64,000 nucleotides of DNA, from the NCBI GenBank assembly GCA_012295275.1, contig CM022665.1:46599095-46663094 (forward strand). The letters are read 5' to 3'. Under the pieces are notes generated by a model. It searched no databases, was not told the DNA's origin, and saw only the letters and a list, made by a program, of their open reading frames with translations. Of the stretch, positions 11,651-59,766 are shown piece by piece. How positions within the stretch are numbered: position 1 is the first letter of the stretch; every line of letters begins with the position of its first letter. This DNA comes from Chrysomallon squamiferum (Eukaryota > Mollusca > Gastropoda > Neomphalida > Peltospiridae). The position numbers were made by a program, and so were the translations under genes.

Positions 11651-13740
11651 GTTGAGCAGTATTTTAAATAAAGCACCATCATGTGGCAGTATGAAACACA
11701 AAAATGTTTTTGTTATTTTAGGCATGTTCCTCCCTGAGATTTTTTGTTGTTTTTCTGTTTTTGTTTTTTTTGAATTTTAAAAAATCTTTGGCTGGTTATT
11801 GATTCTAATCACAGGACACATTTCTCTTACAGCTGCCTCAGAAAATGACTTCTCAAACAAAATTCTATTTCTCAAAGTCTATGTTTCTAAGATATTATCA
11901 AAATTGGTCTAATCTAATCTAATAGTATATCTAAAAACAACAAAAAAAAAAAAAATTCTCTCAGATCATATCACTAACTGCCGTCATAAATAATTTTTCG
12001 AACAGAATTCAGATAATCTATCTGAAAATATTCATTCACTTCTTCCAAGATATTATTCTAATTATCCCAATCTAAAAGACAATGTCTAAATTCAAAAAAA
12101 AAAAAAAATAAAAAATAAAAAAAAAATCCCTTTAATCCAAGACACTAATATATTTTCTGCCTTTGTAAATTTCTTCTCAAACATAATTCCATTTTTCTTT
12201 CTCAAAATCTACATTTTGCAGATATATTAAAATTAGCCTCCTGATTTAATACTAATAGACAAATGTCTAACAACAATTAAATTTCCCTCAATCAATGATA
12301 CTAAGATACCACGACCTTTGTAAATCATTTCCCAAACGAAATTCCATTTTTCATTTCTTAATCCACATTTCCCAGATATCCTAATATAATACAATGTGTA
12401 GGCACAATAAAATTCACTCAGTCTGTGATAACTAACATGATCTTAATCTCTAACTAAACACTGAATCTCATTTGAATGATGATTCAACAAAAAGAATGTT
12501 TTACTTTAGTCATGTTTGGTACTGGCCCTATAACATATTTAAATACTGGTGAATTTATATTAAAATAAATAAAGAATTTAATCCAAAAAAAAAAAATAAA
12601 CATTATTTAAAAAAAAAACCTGAAAAGGTATTGACCCTTGAAATTTATTTAAATACTGGTGAATTTATATTAAAAAAAAATAATAAGAATAAGAATAAGA
12701 TTAAAAAAAAAATTAATTAAAATAAAAGGATTTCTACTCAAATTAATGTTTGTAAAAAAACACACACCCACAAGTAAAAAAAAATAAAAATAAAAATAAA
12801 TAAATAAACACATACAACAATTCAGCCATATTTAACTCACTGCCTAACATTTGTCAGTGGAAACTGTAATGTAAGTTTTCTAACCTGAGTGAGTAAAATT
12901 ACATATAAAAAAATGGCTGGATGAGATTTACACACTCAGGTCATACATTAATTTAAGCAGATTCTTTAAAAATTTCACAACTCCATGCTTTGTGGTGATG
13001 ATGATGATGATGACAATGATGATAAATGCTTCTGGAAGGCACATGACTCCAAATCTGGCTTGATATCATAGGCAAACTCTGATTACGTTACTATGGTGAT
13101 GTGATAATTATGTATACATGTTTACAATGTCATGTTCCGTATACTTTAAAGATTTATATTTCTAGTACTTTTAACAGCAGAGGAAATTTACATCAAAACC
13201 TGGAAGATCTCAGTAATGAATGTGTCAATATTTAGCAGGAGATATTTATCTACACTTAAAAGATTTTAAATTTCCATTTCATTAAAGTAAAAAAAAAAAA
13301 ATGTGGAAAACCTTTTCCTATTGTCATATTTGGCTCTTTTTTTTTTTTTTTTTTTTAATTTTAATTATTATGATTTTGTAAATTAAAAAAAAAAAATAAT
13401 AATAACAATTTCTCAAATCTCAGTTGGTCAACTCATAACATTCATCCAGAATGTAACAGGATCAAATCTCATACATACTCATCTTTATATGTAAAAAAAA
13501 AAATGTTTCTGACTATTTAGGTTTTTCACACACATAAATAGAACCTGGATATAATTCATTCATAGAGTGTAACAAATACTGGTTTCTACAAGCCTCTAAT
13601 ATTTTGACATGTAGGTCATTCTTGTTGTTACATTCATATTAAGTCCAAATAGGACTTTGTGTTATTACTTCACAGTCTTCAACCAGTGGCATGGAGTGAT
13701 AGATTCTGTCAGATGAAAGATGACTGTATTTAAGTTTTCA
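11651..13740. other. Intergenic, no feature recognised
   Basis: Mostly AT-rich single-copy-looking sequence with a loose duplication ('aaatactggtgaatttatat' at 12541 and 12650) and A-rich runs. No exon-like segment with conserved coding was found. Confidence 0.6.
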
Positions 13741-13747
13741 AACATAA

Positions 13748-14725
13748 ACATCAGCTTTTCCATCTAATACACATCAGCTTTTCCATCTAATACACATCAG
13801 CATTTCTGTCTTTTGTAAACATCAGCATTTCTGTCTTTTGTAAACATCAGCATTTCTGTATTTTGTAAACATCAGCATTTCTGTCTTTTGAAAACAACAG
13901 CATTTCTGTCTTTTGTAAACATCAGCATTTCTGTATTTTGTAAACATCAGCATTTCTGTATTTGGTATACATCAGCATTTGTGTATTTTATAAACATCAG
14001 CATTTCTGGCTTTTGTAAACAACAGCTTCTTGTCATTTTGTAAACATCAGCATTTTTGACTTTTGTAAACATCAGCATTTCTGTATTTTGTAAACATCAG
14101 CATTTCTGTATTTGGTATACATCAGCATTTTTGACTTTTGTAAACATCAGCATTTCTGGCTTTTGAAAACATCAGCATTTCTGTATTTGGTATACATCAG
14201 CATTTGTCTTGCAAACATCTTTCATAAACCTCAGCATTTTTGTATTTTGTAAATGTCAGCATTTCTGGCTTTTGTAAACAACAGCATTTGTCTTGCAAAC
14301 ATCCTCAGCATTTTTATCTTTCATAAACATCAGCGTTTCTGTATTTTGTAAACAACAGCATTTCTATATTTTGTAAACAGCATTTCTGGCTTTTGTAAAC
14401 ATCAGCTCTTGTCATTCTGTAAACATCAGCATTTGTCTTGCAAACATCTTTCATAAACCTCAGTATTTTTTTTATCTGTCGTAAACATCAGCATGTGTTT
14501 ATTTTATAAACATCAGCATTTCTGTATTTTGTAAACATCAGCTCTTGTCATTCTGTAAACATCAGCATTTGTCTTGCAAACATCTTTCATAAACCTCGGT
14601 ATTTTTTTTATCTGTCGTAAACATCAGCATGTGTTTATTTTATAAACATCAGCATTTCTGTATTTTGTAAACATCAGCATTTCTGTATTTTGTATCCATC
14701 AGTATTTTGGTCATTTGTAAACATC
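13748..14725. repeat. Tandem array, 25-bp period (about 39 units)
   Basis: 'aaacatcagcatttctgt' recurs about every 25 bases (for example 13801, 13826, 13851) for nearly 1 kb, with higher-order patches such as the duplicated blocks near 14420 and 14560. There are no unique spacers. It lies downstream of the REV3L stop. Confidence 0.93.
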
Positions 14726-14749
14726 AGAATTTGTGCCTACTGATTACAG

Positions 14750-15559
14750 CAGAGAGCAAACAGCAGTGTTTACAGCATTTTAGAAAAAAACAAAAACATT
14801 AATAAACAACTGACAGCAGGATGTGCAGCATTTTCTCAGAAATGTTTACAGAAATTTCTGAAAATATAACAATTTCTTAGAAATATTTCCACAACAGTAT
14901 CAACTCCAGTGTATGGGTATGTTAAGATCAGTTTTGTTTTCAAACACCTGGTCATAGGTCTTGTTGTTCGAATTGGCAGTTTGTTTTTGTTTTTGTAAAA
15001 TCACGTCATCTATTTTGCTTATATTTTCATATAGAAATCCAGGTTTTTTTTTTTTTTTTAAAGTCCTTGATAATGATATTTCAACCATTACTGTATTAAA
15101 CAATGTTTTTGTCTTGTTTTTCTCTCTCTCTCTCTTTTTGTTTTCTCTTTCAAAAAATGTCTCAATATGGTCTTCTGGTACTTCAAACATGATCAGGGTG
15201 CAATCTACACAATGATAGCATATTACTTGAACTTAAATTCCTATCTCAACTCAGGCTTTCCTTCCAGTCTCTCAGTAACATAGTCTTGCTTGTATTTTCC
15301 ATAATCTCCTGGCCTTGTGGAGTTTTTGTTTGTCAGACACTAATTTTTATATTCAAATCAAAAGTCTCAAGATCTTTTCACACACAAACATGGCTTATAT
15401 TTGATTTGTCACATGTGACAATTAATTCCAGTTTTGTTTTAGGTATTTTTTTTATTTTTATTTTTTTCAATAGCACTCCTCTATGACTCTAGACATACTT
15501 TCCCAGTGATCTCGTTAACGTCTGTTAATAATGCTGCGACTATGTGATTGTGTTGACAA
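14750..15559 (-). other. Probable REV3L 3' flank / 3' UTR
   Basis: About 800 bases of comparatively non-repetitive sequence directly after the REV3L stop on the minus strand. An AATAAA on that strand lies about 104 bases past the stop. The extent of the UTR cannot be set from sequence. Confidence 0.45.
15451..15456 (-). promoter_or_regulatory. Candidate polyadenylation signal of REV3L
   Basis: TTTATT on the plus strand, AATAAA on the REV3L strand, about 104 bases after the stop codon. Positional evidence only. Confidence 0.4.
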
Positions 15560-49683
<34,124 letters not shown>

Positions 49684-49702
49684 TGTGTGTACTTTCACTC
49701 AT

Positions 49703-52700
49703 CTAAAAACAAAAATTAATTAAAATAAATAAATCTAAAACACAAAATTAATGTAAAATTAATTTATAAAATAAATAAAAATAGAAACACAAATTAAAAA
49801 AAAAAAAAACACTGATTTATTCTTTGTATATTTATATATATATTACAAAAGTTTTGGTACAAATAAAATTTTTCAGAAATCTTCCAAACAAACTTTAGAC
49901 AAACAAAACAAATTAAAAAAAAATTTAAAAAAAAAAAAATAACTGCTTTCAAATAAACTATTATTATGTATTTTGTATTAATAATAATATATTATATATT
50001 TTTTTTTTTTTCTGCATGAAACTTTTTACTTATTTTTTAATTTTTCATAAAATTATAAAAACATTAACCAAAATAAAATGAAGTAAGATATACTGTATTA
50101 AGTAACTTATTATAAATATGTAATTATCATTCCTGTTATTTAAATCTGAAATTAGGTTGTACTGAAAACTACACCAACATTATAATTATAAATTTTAATT
50201 TAAAGGCTTGAGGAATAATGATTCATATAACTTTAATTCTTATTTTTTATCATAAATTTCTATAAAAAAAAATTTAATTTTTGTATATGTTTGTGTACCT
50301 TTATTATGTATATATATATATGAAATAAATTTGTATTGAAAACTAAACAACAGTAATTATAAATTTTAATTTATAGGTTTAAAAAATAATGATTTATAAT
50401 TATATAAAAGGATCATAATTTTTTTTTTTTTTGTTGTTGTACATGTTCATCCATGTGTATGCATGCATATGGTTCCTTATTATTTATTTTGTTGTAATGT
50501 GTGAACAACAGAAACAAGACTTGTAATATACAAACTGCCAACACACAATGTGTATGGATTATAGTGACTTTGTCCCACAGCTGTCAGCCTCACAGAAACA
50601 GATGACAAACAGAGGTGGGTGGCTGTGTTTGTTTGTTTTTTTTGTTTTTTAAACAAAATATGTTTTCATTTCATGATAAAAAAAATGCATGTAGAAATAA
50701 GTGGAGCTGTTACAGATAACAAAAAAAAAAAAAAGAACCCCACTGATCACACAAAAAAAAAGAAAAAAAGAGAGTAGTAAAGTCTCTTTCATGTTTATAA
50801 AAAAAAAAAAAAAAAAATGAAAACCATTTGTGGTTTAATTATAACTAAAAAAAAAAAAATAATAATAATGAATGCATCTCCTGAATTTTTATGTATAGAA
50901 ACACACACACACATATATCTCTCTCTTTCTTTTTCTTTCTCTCTCACATGTGTGTATATCTGAATTAAATACACTCACATAACCACTTACATTTAGCAAA
51001 AACATCATACTATAATTTAAACACAGAAAATAATTAAAATCAGTTTCAATGGCGTGATACTCTAATTTTTCTCTTCTTTTTTTTTTTTTGATACTTTGAC
51101 AATATCACAGAAATGTAAAGCAACAGTTAATATTTATAAACATATAAATTTTAAAACATTTAAAAAGTGTAGTTCAGAATACTGCTGCATAGCATCATCA
51201 CAGCTCATGTGAAGATAATTATATCTGCTAAGTTTCGTACAACTGAAACAAATTTAAATTTGATTAACCACTCAGACAAATATGTCCTGACAAAATGACT
51301 CAGATCTGGTTTTTCTCTTCTGCTGTGGATGTGACATTTTTTTAAAAATGTCCATACTCAGGTACTTGTGATGTTCATCTGCCATGCTTCAGTTGAATTG
51401 TTCTCTATGTGACAAAAGAAGGGTTATCAGCATCATTAACATGCTGTTGTGAACTGGCTTCTAGTGCGGTAACATGCAGTGATATACACAGACACCACAC
51501 AAACATTCTGCTATGTATATTTTATACATTACACACTCCCATAAAGGCAGAGAATCATAAAAATAATAAAAATCAGTTTAAAATCACAGCACATGTTTAA
51601 AGACCCACAAAGTGCCTAACATAATTTAAAACATTTTTCAATGAATAGTTATCGTGTGTTAATATGTGGTTGTTTTGTTTCTTTTGTTGCTGTTGTTCTT
51701 GTTTTAGATATAAAAGAGAAAATCTGCTATTTCCATTTGCGTGGCTAATTTAATTAATTAGATACAAGGAATAGTTCACATACATCATTACATCATCCTT
51801 TAAGTCAGATGCAGGACAGGAAATACATTTGGCCTACCCTATCTGTATGTATACACATATACAAATACTGAAGATACTGAGAATACCTACCTACCAACAT
51901 ACATACAAACATGCATATATTACAAACATTACATTATATTACATGCATATATATATATATATATATATACATACACCCACATCCACACCCCCACACATAC
52001 ATACACACATTCAGATTAGATATATGATATGTTATAATACATAATTTCATCCTGATATATTCAGACACAACACAAACAGAAGGACTCCTGGTACCATGAG
52101 ACAGACGGTTAGTTAGGTCTGGGTACAATATTTCACAATAACAACACCAGCATGCCTGTTACTTCTTATGCATATTTAGCAGACAGCACTGTGTACGATA
52201 ATTACAGATATTCATTTTCCACAATAGTCTGGATTTTTCTCACTTTTTTGGTTGATCAAAACCACAGCAAACACAGCCTGACTGTATAGTCTATTCACAA
52301 CAGCATGGAATACTCCAACTACTTTCACCTTCTTTATGAATAAGAAAAATGTGTCTTCTTTTCATGTCACCCAAGTTGGAATGTGATTACAGCAATGTAC
52401 CAGTCTTGAATTAAATGGCTGATTGGTGAAAGCATTAAAGCCCAGAGTCCTGTACTCAAGTGAAAACATAACTGTCAACCTACAGAGTTTTAAAAAACAC
52501 AACAAGGTGTTACAGTTGTGTGTATGAGGATAAAAATAAGCAGTGATCCATGTGATGTGGCTTCAGGGCAAATTGTTAACAATGAAATGAATTCCTCTCC
52601 AGATCAAAGATTTGTGTACACACATTAAACTACTTTTTATCACCGAAGTCAATTATACAATAAATCTAATATATAAAGGTGGGGGGTGGATGGAAGGCAG

Positions 52701-55020
52701 GGAAGAAGAACTAAAAAGAAACCTTCAAAACTTAGTACAAAAGAACTTTCAAAAGCATAATACTAAATATAGAAATGTATTCTAATATTAACAATAATAA
52801 CATATCATAAGAAACCAGCAAGTATGCATATCTAACTAGGAATTACTGGGGACACCATTTCACACAGCTGTTCAAAATACAGACACATGACCTAACAGCT
52901 CTGGCAAGTATTTACTCCTGTTAATATATGTACCATCAGTGAATAAACCACTGCATGGTTTTAATTTATGTGTTATTTTATTTTTTAAACAGTTACCTAT
53001 TTCAAAAATTATTTAAGAAAATTTGAAACTGAAATTTAAAACTTCTGTGTATATCGACAGAAATTATGGATTTTAAGAAAAAGTTTAAAACTGAAGTTTG
53101 AAAAAAAAAATCTATACATACTGACAGAAATTATGCATTTTCAGAAAATAAATTTTGTATTTTAAAATCTGTTCATTGTTCCTTGGAAATGAAATCTCTC
53201 TCTTGCAATGGGTTTCAGCTAACCTGTTCTTACAAGGGACCATTCTTTTTTTGTTCTTTGTTGGAAGGACAGTTCTTTTTTTGATTCTTTGTTAAATGCT
53301 TATAGGGATCAAGAAAAATGTGGCAGTTTTAAACAGGATGACTTTAGATACTCATTTTATATTTATTACTGGGAGCGAAAAATATCATCTTAAGTTAACT
53401 CCAAATGTTATTGGCATCTGTGGCTACTATCAACGTCAGCCTGCAATGAAAACTGTCAAATGAAACACGTTTTCTCCTTACTTTAAAGCTGTATAAACAT
53501 ATAAAGCATGGATACTTATTTAATATATGTAAAAAAGCAAGTTGTGTGTGTGCGTGTGTTTGTGTGTGTGTAAAATTTTAAATCTATGCCAGTGTTGATG
53601 AAACCAAATTGAAATTTGTATAAAAACATATTAATCAACAACAATCCAGTTTATATAACAACAGATGTGGTTTGTTTTATAACACAAACAAATGCAAGCA
53701 TGCGCACATAAGTACATACAGTTATTCAAATAGATATAATTTGTTTCACATGAGTGAGATATACTAATTATTCAGAAACTGCTATTATTAATAATATATC
53801 TAAAGAAATATTTCAGTGGATTTTTATCTGTGCGATTTTTGAGTCTTCACAGCCAATAGTGCTCACACTACATATCTGTATAATATTAATGTTCTCAAGC
53901 TTATTAGTAATAAATAAAAATAAAAATAAAACATTAAAAATTAAAATAACTGTAAAAATTGTGGCATGCAGCTGTCACCTGACGTTAAATATATACAGTT
54001 TTCAACTAACTCTGGCTTTATTTTCTTCTAGTGCACTTTGAATGTACTTTTGAACGCTGACATTTAACCAAAAATCTGGATTCAACTTTAGGAAAGTTGT
54101 AGAAAGTAAATAGATTTAAACAATGAGGGACTCTTTCTATTTTTTGACTGTACCTTAAATATCCTACACTAAATATTCACCTGTGTGAACTGTAATGCTG
54201 TGTGTAATAATTCACACGTGCATTGTCATTATTTGCTCACAACCTATACATAAACTGTAAACTACCCGTGTTATATTCTCTTTTTTTTAAAGTTTTTGCT
54301 GCATCCACAACAAAATGTGATCAATTTTCACACCTGTTGTGTTTTCTAAAAAAAAATCAAACATCAACAATACTTTTTTGTTTTCAGCTTAATTCGCCAT
54401 TTGAAACGAAGTGATTCTGATGCCTTTGTCCAATAATGTTAGCCAATTCAGGAAGAACACAGCAATTATAGCAATTATTTAAAAGTATTACTAACAGTCT
54501 AAGCATGACATTACAAACAAAAGCTGTTGTGCAGTATACAACAGGTGAGAAAATAAATCATAATGGATAATGTGGGGGTGGGAACTACACTAGGGCATAT
54601 CTACAAAAAAAAAATGTAGCTAAAGCAAGCTTTGAAACTGGAGCCCCATCCTTCAGATAATTTGTTCTTAAAAATCAGCTCATAAACACAAAGTAAAATT
54701 AATCAGAAAGTGCTCAGTGGCATTCCCCTCTTCATGCAGCACCTAGGGCACATCCCATTCATGCCACACCTTAGACACACTGATGACTATGATCAGGAAG
54801 ACTGCCACTAAAGACATATCACCAGTGGTGACTGTTTGGCAACTCACTTACAACCTAGAAAGTTCATATCTCAAAAACATACTGATATGTTCATATTTTT
54901 ACTCCCTGAGGTTACAAGATATAAAAACTGCTGTCCTGAGACCAAACAGCCTCTTGTCTGGACTAACAGTATTATGGACAAATCTCAACCACAGTGACAA
55001 TAAAATTTCTTAAATTTTAT
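49703..55020. other. Upstream of REV3L, no gene recognised
   Basis: AT-rich at 49710-50900 with A/T homopolymers. Between about 51100 and 54800 the sequence is more complex and nearly repeat-free apart from an AT run at about 51944-51969, but no reading frame or exon chain with a recognisable product was found. REV3L 5' UTR exons may lie here. Confidence 0.5.
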
Positions 55021-55029
55021 GGAACTGAC

Positions 55030-55035
<6 letters not shown>

Positions 55036-55108
<73 letters not shown>
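55036..55108. repeat. (CT)n microsatellite
   Basis: Pure CT run of about 70 bases. Confidence 0.96.
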
Positions 55109-55109
<1 letters not shown>

Positions 55110-55988
55110 CTCGCTCTATTTCTCTTAATGTTGCTAATTTATGGCACAAATGTTGCAACAATTTCAGAGTGGATTTGGAATATGTTAACAAAATAGTTTT
55201 GATGTTTCAAAAACAAACAGTACAATAATTGTAGCTAATAGTATTAGTATAGCAATTTGTGTTAGATGCCTTTATGTGAGACAGTATTCTTTACAAATTT
55301 GAATGCATTATCAAGATTATGTTTATGCTTTACTCTAAGTACACAGTTTTTGTTTTTATAACTATTCACTTTCTGTACAAAACGATAATGACATCTTCTA
55401 ATGTAAGCTTCCAATACATTATATAGTCAAGTGTGTCAGAAATAATAAATTGTTGTTCTTCATTGAATCAGCTTAAATTAAGACTGGGATCTTTTTCAAA
55501 TATTAATGTACTAGCCATTCCAACACTTAAATGGATGATGAACGAATATGATGAACGAATATAATGGATTGTTTTACAAAACAGTAAACATATTAGCAGT
55601 GCAATCTATCATAACAAATGAAAAACTGCAATTTGTCCGTGAGGGAAAAAAAAAAGAAGAACAAAAAATCAACATCACAACACGATCCATTATATGAACG
55701 CAAAAGCAATAAAAAGAGAAAGCTTTTTGCAAAAGATATAGGACTATTACATCACTATACCTGAAAAATTCCATGCTTCCATATTTGGTTTTTCGGTCTT
55801 CTGTACCAAATGAAATAATTTACTCTCAATCCTTGTTATTGCAAAATGAAGCAGGTCGCCCAGCGCCCTCTGTAGCATAACTAGGGGAAGCAATTTACAA
55901 ACTTTCATTCCTTCATGTGCATTAAGGCCCTTGGATTAACTTGACGATTCGACCATTTTATTGATCATGTGTTTTCTTATAACATCTA

Positions 55989-55989
<1 letters not shown>

Positions 55990-56044
<55 letters not shown>

Positions 56045-56054
56045 CATCATCATC
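55990..56054. repeat. (CT)n(CAT)n microsatellite
   Basis: CT run of about 50 bases followed by five CAT/ATC triplets. Confidence 0.95.
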
Positions 56055-56314
56055 CCATTATGTCAGAAAATATAAACATTCAGGTTCTATCAAAAGAAAT
56101 CACTTCTCATATTTTGTTCTTTTTATCCCTTACAGTTTTGTGTATTTAATAATAAAAGAAATGTTACGTGATTATTCACGTCATTATTATGATTATTACA
56201 TTCTGTAGCACTCCTTATACGAAGATATAATAAGAATAATGACAATAGTAATTAATTAATAAATAAATTAAAATTATTTGTTTGGAAATCTTACAGTTAA
56301 CTGAAATGATATTT

Positions 56315-56382
56315 TGATTTCGACGACACTCGAACTCATAGTCTTGAAGTCAGACACCGCTATCATTAGGATACAGGACCGC
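56315..56382 (-). other. tRNA-like fragment (pseudo-tRNA or SINE head)
   Basis: On the minus strand, GCGGTCCTGTATCCTAATGA opens a tRNA-like segment: TATC and GATA can pair as a D stem, then GTCTGACTTCAAGAC resembles an anticodon arm, and GAGTTCGAGTG resembles a B box. The acceptor ends do not pair, so it is not an intact tRNA. tRNA-derived SINE or dead tRNA copy are both possible. Confidence 0.5.
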
Positions 56383-57155
56383 TTGTGTCCATGTGCGTAT
56401 TTATACAAATAAATCTATATTATATTTACCATTTAATTAACATTTAATTTTAAAGAATGTTTTAAAAATATGACACGATACATGTCTGTTCGTTTCATTA
56501 AGAACTGAATACATATGAAGAATGAAGGGTGAAGAAGATATTGACCAGTTCCCCGTTCGCCATTTTTATTCCAAATACAGTTTACAGAACCTTTTAAATT
56601 ATCAGTTTTAACTTAAAATTACTTTTTCAGATGTGTGAATAATAATAGCGCTTATATTATTATTTTTTATTATTGGTGATAATAACAGTAGTTGGATTAT
56701 TATTACGTTATATAAAAATGAAAATACTAACCATTGTACAAAACAGAGAAGTGAATAGAGACAGATGATGTTCTGTCATAAAGAAATGTTATTTATCACT
56801 AGCGTGTTTATTATTATTATTATTATTATTAAATAAATTTTCCAAATTTTATGTTATTTATTATTTCAAAAAAAAAAAAAAAATGAAAGAGAAGAAATTC
56901 TCTTCATCTTCATTCAGTCTTTTTATGGACAATTCATTCGAAGGCATGCTGAAAAACATAACAAAAACGTGTAAAAAAAAACGTCAAAAATTATTATCGC
57001 TTATTTAACTTCATCCCGAAGAGAAAGGTTTCCTCTTCAAATTCTGCTTGAGAAACTTGTAGGCCGTTTCGCGCATTTCAAATCTAATTTGTTATCTGTT
57101 AGCCATAATTATGAAATCTCTCTTGCCCAGCTTGGTTATTAATTTTACATTAATG

Positions 57156-57214
<59 letters not shown>

Positions 57215-58794
57215 TTAATGTGTTGTTGTTTGTTTGTTTTTTTTTTTTTTTTTTTTTTTTTACGATTGACCATCACTTCATTTAGATTTTTTTAATTTTT
57301 GGGTAAATGGTATTTTTTTTTTTTTAAATTTTTATTCATTCATTCTTTATTATTATTATTATTATTATTATTGTTTTTTGGGGGGGTTCTTTTTTGTTTT
57401 GCTCGGTTATTTTTATTTTGAAAAACGAAGTAAAAAAGACTAGAAAAAAATATAAAAAATAAAAATAATAAATAAATAAATAAAAATTCCCTAAAATTCT
57501 TCACGTCTCCTAACTCAGGTTTGTGCATGTGAAATAATGGCTCGATACTTTAGAAAAACGATTTTGTAAATAAGTGCAGATCCGATTTCTTTTCTTTCTT
57601 TCTTTTCATTTTTTATTTTTTGAACGTAGGTATTCAGAACCACAGTTCACATATTACAGTGGTTAATTCAAAGACGACAATACACAATGCATTGATTTCT
57701 TTCTTCCACAGCCTCGATCGCAAAACGTGATGAAAAAAATGAACAAAAACGAATGTATAAACATAATTAATTTATTCGTAACCACACCACCATTTAATAT
57801 TGTATCTAGTAAATGAATAAAGTTTTATGTCATGTAACAAATTTGGTTACATAGAAACAATACAAATGTAAAATGTAAGTGACTCGAATCTCTGCAACAG
57901 TCAAATATTCAACTCAAGATAGAAACATATCTATATGTATATAATATGTATAGTTATATATGTATATTTTTGATAACATATATATTACAAGTATATTTAA
58001 ACTTACAACATTCAGTAATAACTAATAAAAAATTTGCGTTTGCTTCGGAACTGATTTTGGTTCATTTCACTAAGATGTGTTAGTAATAATGATGATAATA
58101 AATAAATAAATAAATAAATAAACAAACAAATAATATATATATTAAAAAAAAAAAAAAATAAAGAATTTAATGATCGGAAAATCCATATTATAAAGCTGCC
58201 TTTTTAGTTTTGTACAGAATTGTAATTTTGGTGGTATAAGACATATTTCAAACATATTTTATATATTTCTAAGTTATGTTGTATTTATTTATTTATTTAT
58301 TTATTTCACTCCGTTTCGTTTTCTGTTCAAATTTAATTAATGACTATGTTTAAAAACAAAAGAGTACATTTTAGACGTATCTGGGCGCAGCCATTTTTCT
58401 GTAATCGCATTCAGAACGGACTGATAACTAGTGGTCAGAAAAAAATAAAATATTGTTATTAGTTTGATGACGTATGGACTTCATTTCTATACAAATCAAA
58501 CGGGGACGTTCAAATCGTTTGTAACATTTTTAATTAACTTTCATATTTTTGTTATGAAATTAAAATAATAACATGGAAGTAGACATGTCAAGAATTTTTT
58601 TGGAGGATATAAAAACAAATAATAATAAAGTTATCACAAATAACACTCTAGCTCATTGTTTGAATGTTTGTTAAGTAATAAATCATATTTACAAAATGAT
58701 ATTAAAATAAATAAATAAATAATTTTTAAAAGTACATAAATTTTAAAAAAAAAAAAAAAAAAAAACTTATTTTTATATATTTTGGCCTTGTTAT
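56383..58794. other. No gene recognised
   Basis: AT-rich sequence with ATT runs (56810-56832, 57348-57372), TAAA runs (58098-58125) and T runs. Includes AAAATGGCGAACGG on the minus strand near 56561. Confidence 0.5.
57160..57265. repeat. (GA)n microsatellite and poly-T
   Basis: GA run at 57160-57210, then T-rich 57225-57260. Confidence 0.95.
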
Positions 58795-58981
58795 ATTTGT
58801 GACGTCATCGATTGTTAGTGACGCACAAACCATCAAAATTAGTCTCTTTTTAAATATAATTCAGTTTGCTTTTCAGTTTGTTTTAATTTTTCAGTTTTTG
58901 GTACAAATAATTTATTTTAGTTGTTTTGAAATTTATTTTCGTGAACGTGAACTAAAGACTAATCAGAGGAGAATTTTAACG
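58795..58981 (+). promoter_or_regulatory. Candidate promoter with CRE palindrome and 5' exon donor
   Basis: A perfect TGACGTCA lies at 58800-58807 with a second TGACGCA 15 bases on, followed by about 150 bases with no simple repeat and a strong donor G|GTGAGT at 58981-58982. The layout fits a non-coding first exon of a plus-strand gene continuing right of the window. No transcript evidence is available. Confidence 0.3.
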
Positions 58982-58989
58982 GTGAGTTA

Positions 58990-59735
58990 AATTTTCTTTA
59001 TTTTTTCTGGAGAATGATACGTAGTCTGGTGACGCAATAATTGAATATTGTTAACGATTAATTATACTTACCGAGGAGAAAATTATATGTGCGCCATATA
59101 TTGATTTTCATACTTTGTAAAGTTCTGCAGTTTTATTTGAAAATAATAATTTTACAACGTCATAGTTCAAATTCAGGGCCGCATTTTGGGCTATCTTTAC
59201 TCTTCTGCCCATTATTATTATTTTTTTTTTTTTTAGGTTAATTTTGGAAAATGATATCTTAATTTTACAAAGAGCTAAAATTATTTTTGTATCTTATTTT
59301 ATGCATGTTTGTGTTTTTAATCACTACATGTATGTATAATTCGTTCGGAGTTTATTTGACTTTCAAAATAACTGACGTTTATACTGCAACTGGCCGAGAA
59401 CGTAAAATTGTCTGTTTCCAATCAGAGCATTATATATATATATATATATATTCAAAGATGAGATTTACTTTTTTAACGAGCGGAAAATTTGTAACATTCT
59501 TTACTCACTGATAACATTTAAATATAAATAAATAAATAAATAAATAAATACAACAAAAATTAAATTATAATAATTTGATTTTTTCATTAACATACGCACT
59601 CTTCTTAATCTGAAAATGTAAGTGATAGCTTAGAAAAAAAAAAAAAAAATGTAATAACTGTTTTGTGAAATAAATAAAAACATAATTTATATTTCCAAAA
59701 TTTTCCTTTTGATGTTTAACTGGAATCTTGCATAA

Positions 59736-59766
<31 letters not shown>

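Noticed and set aside
13748-14725. CRISPR-like array
   Set aside because: Units are contiguous 25-bp tandem copies without unique spacers, in animal nuclear DNA.
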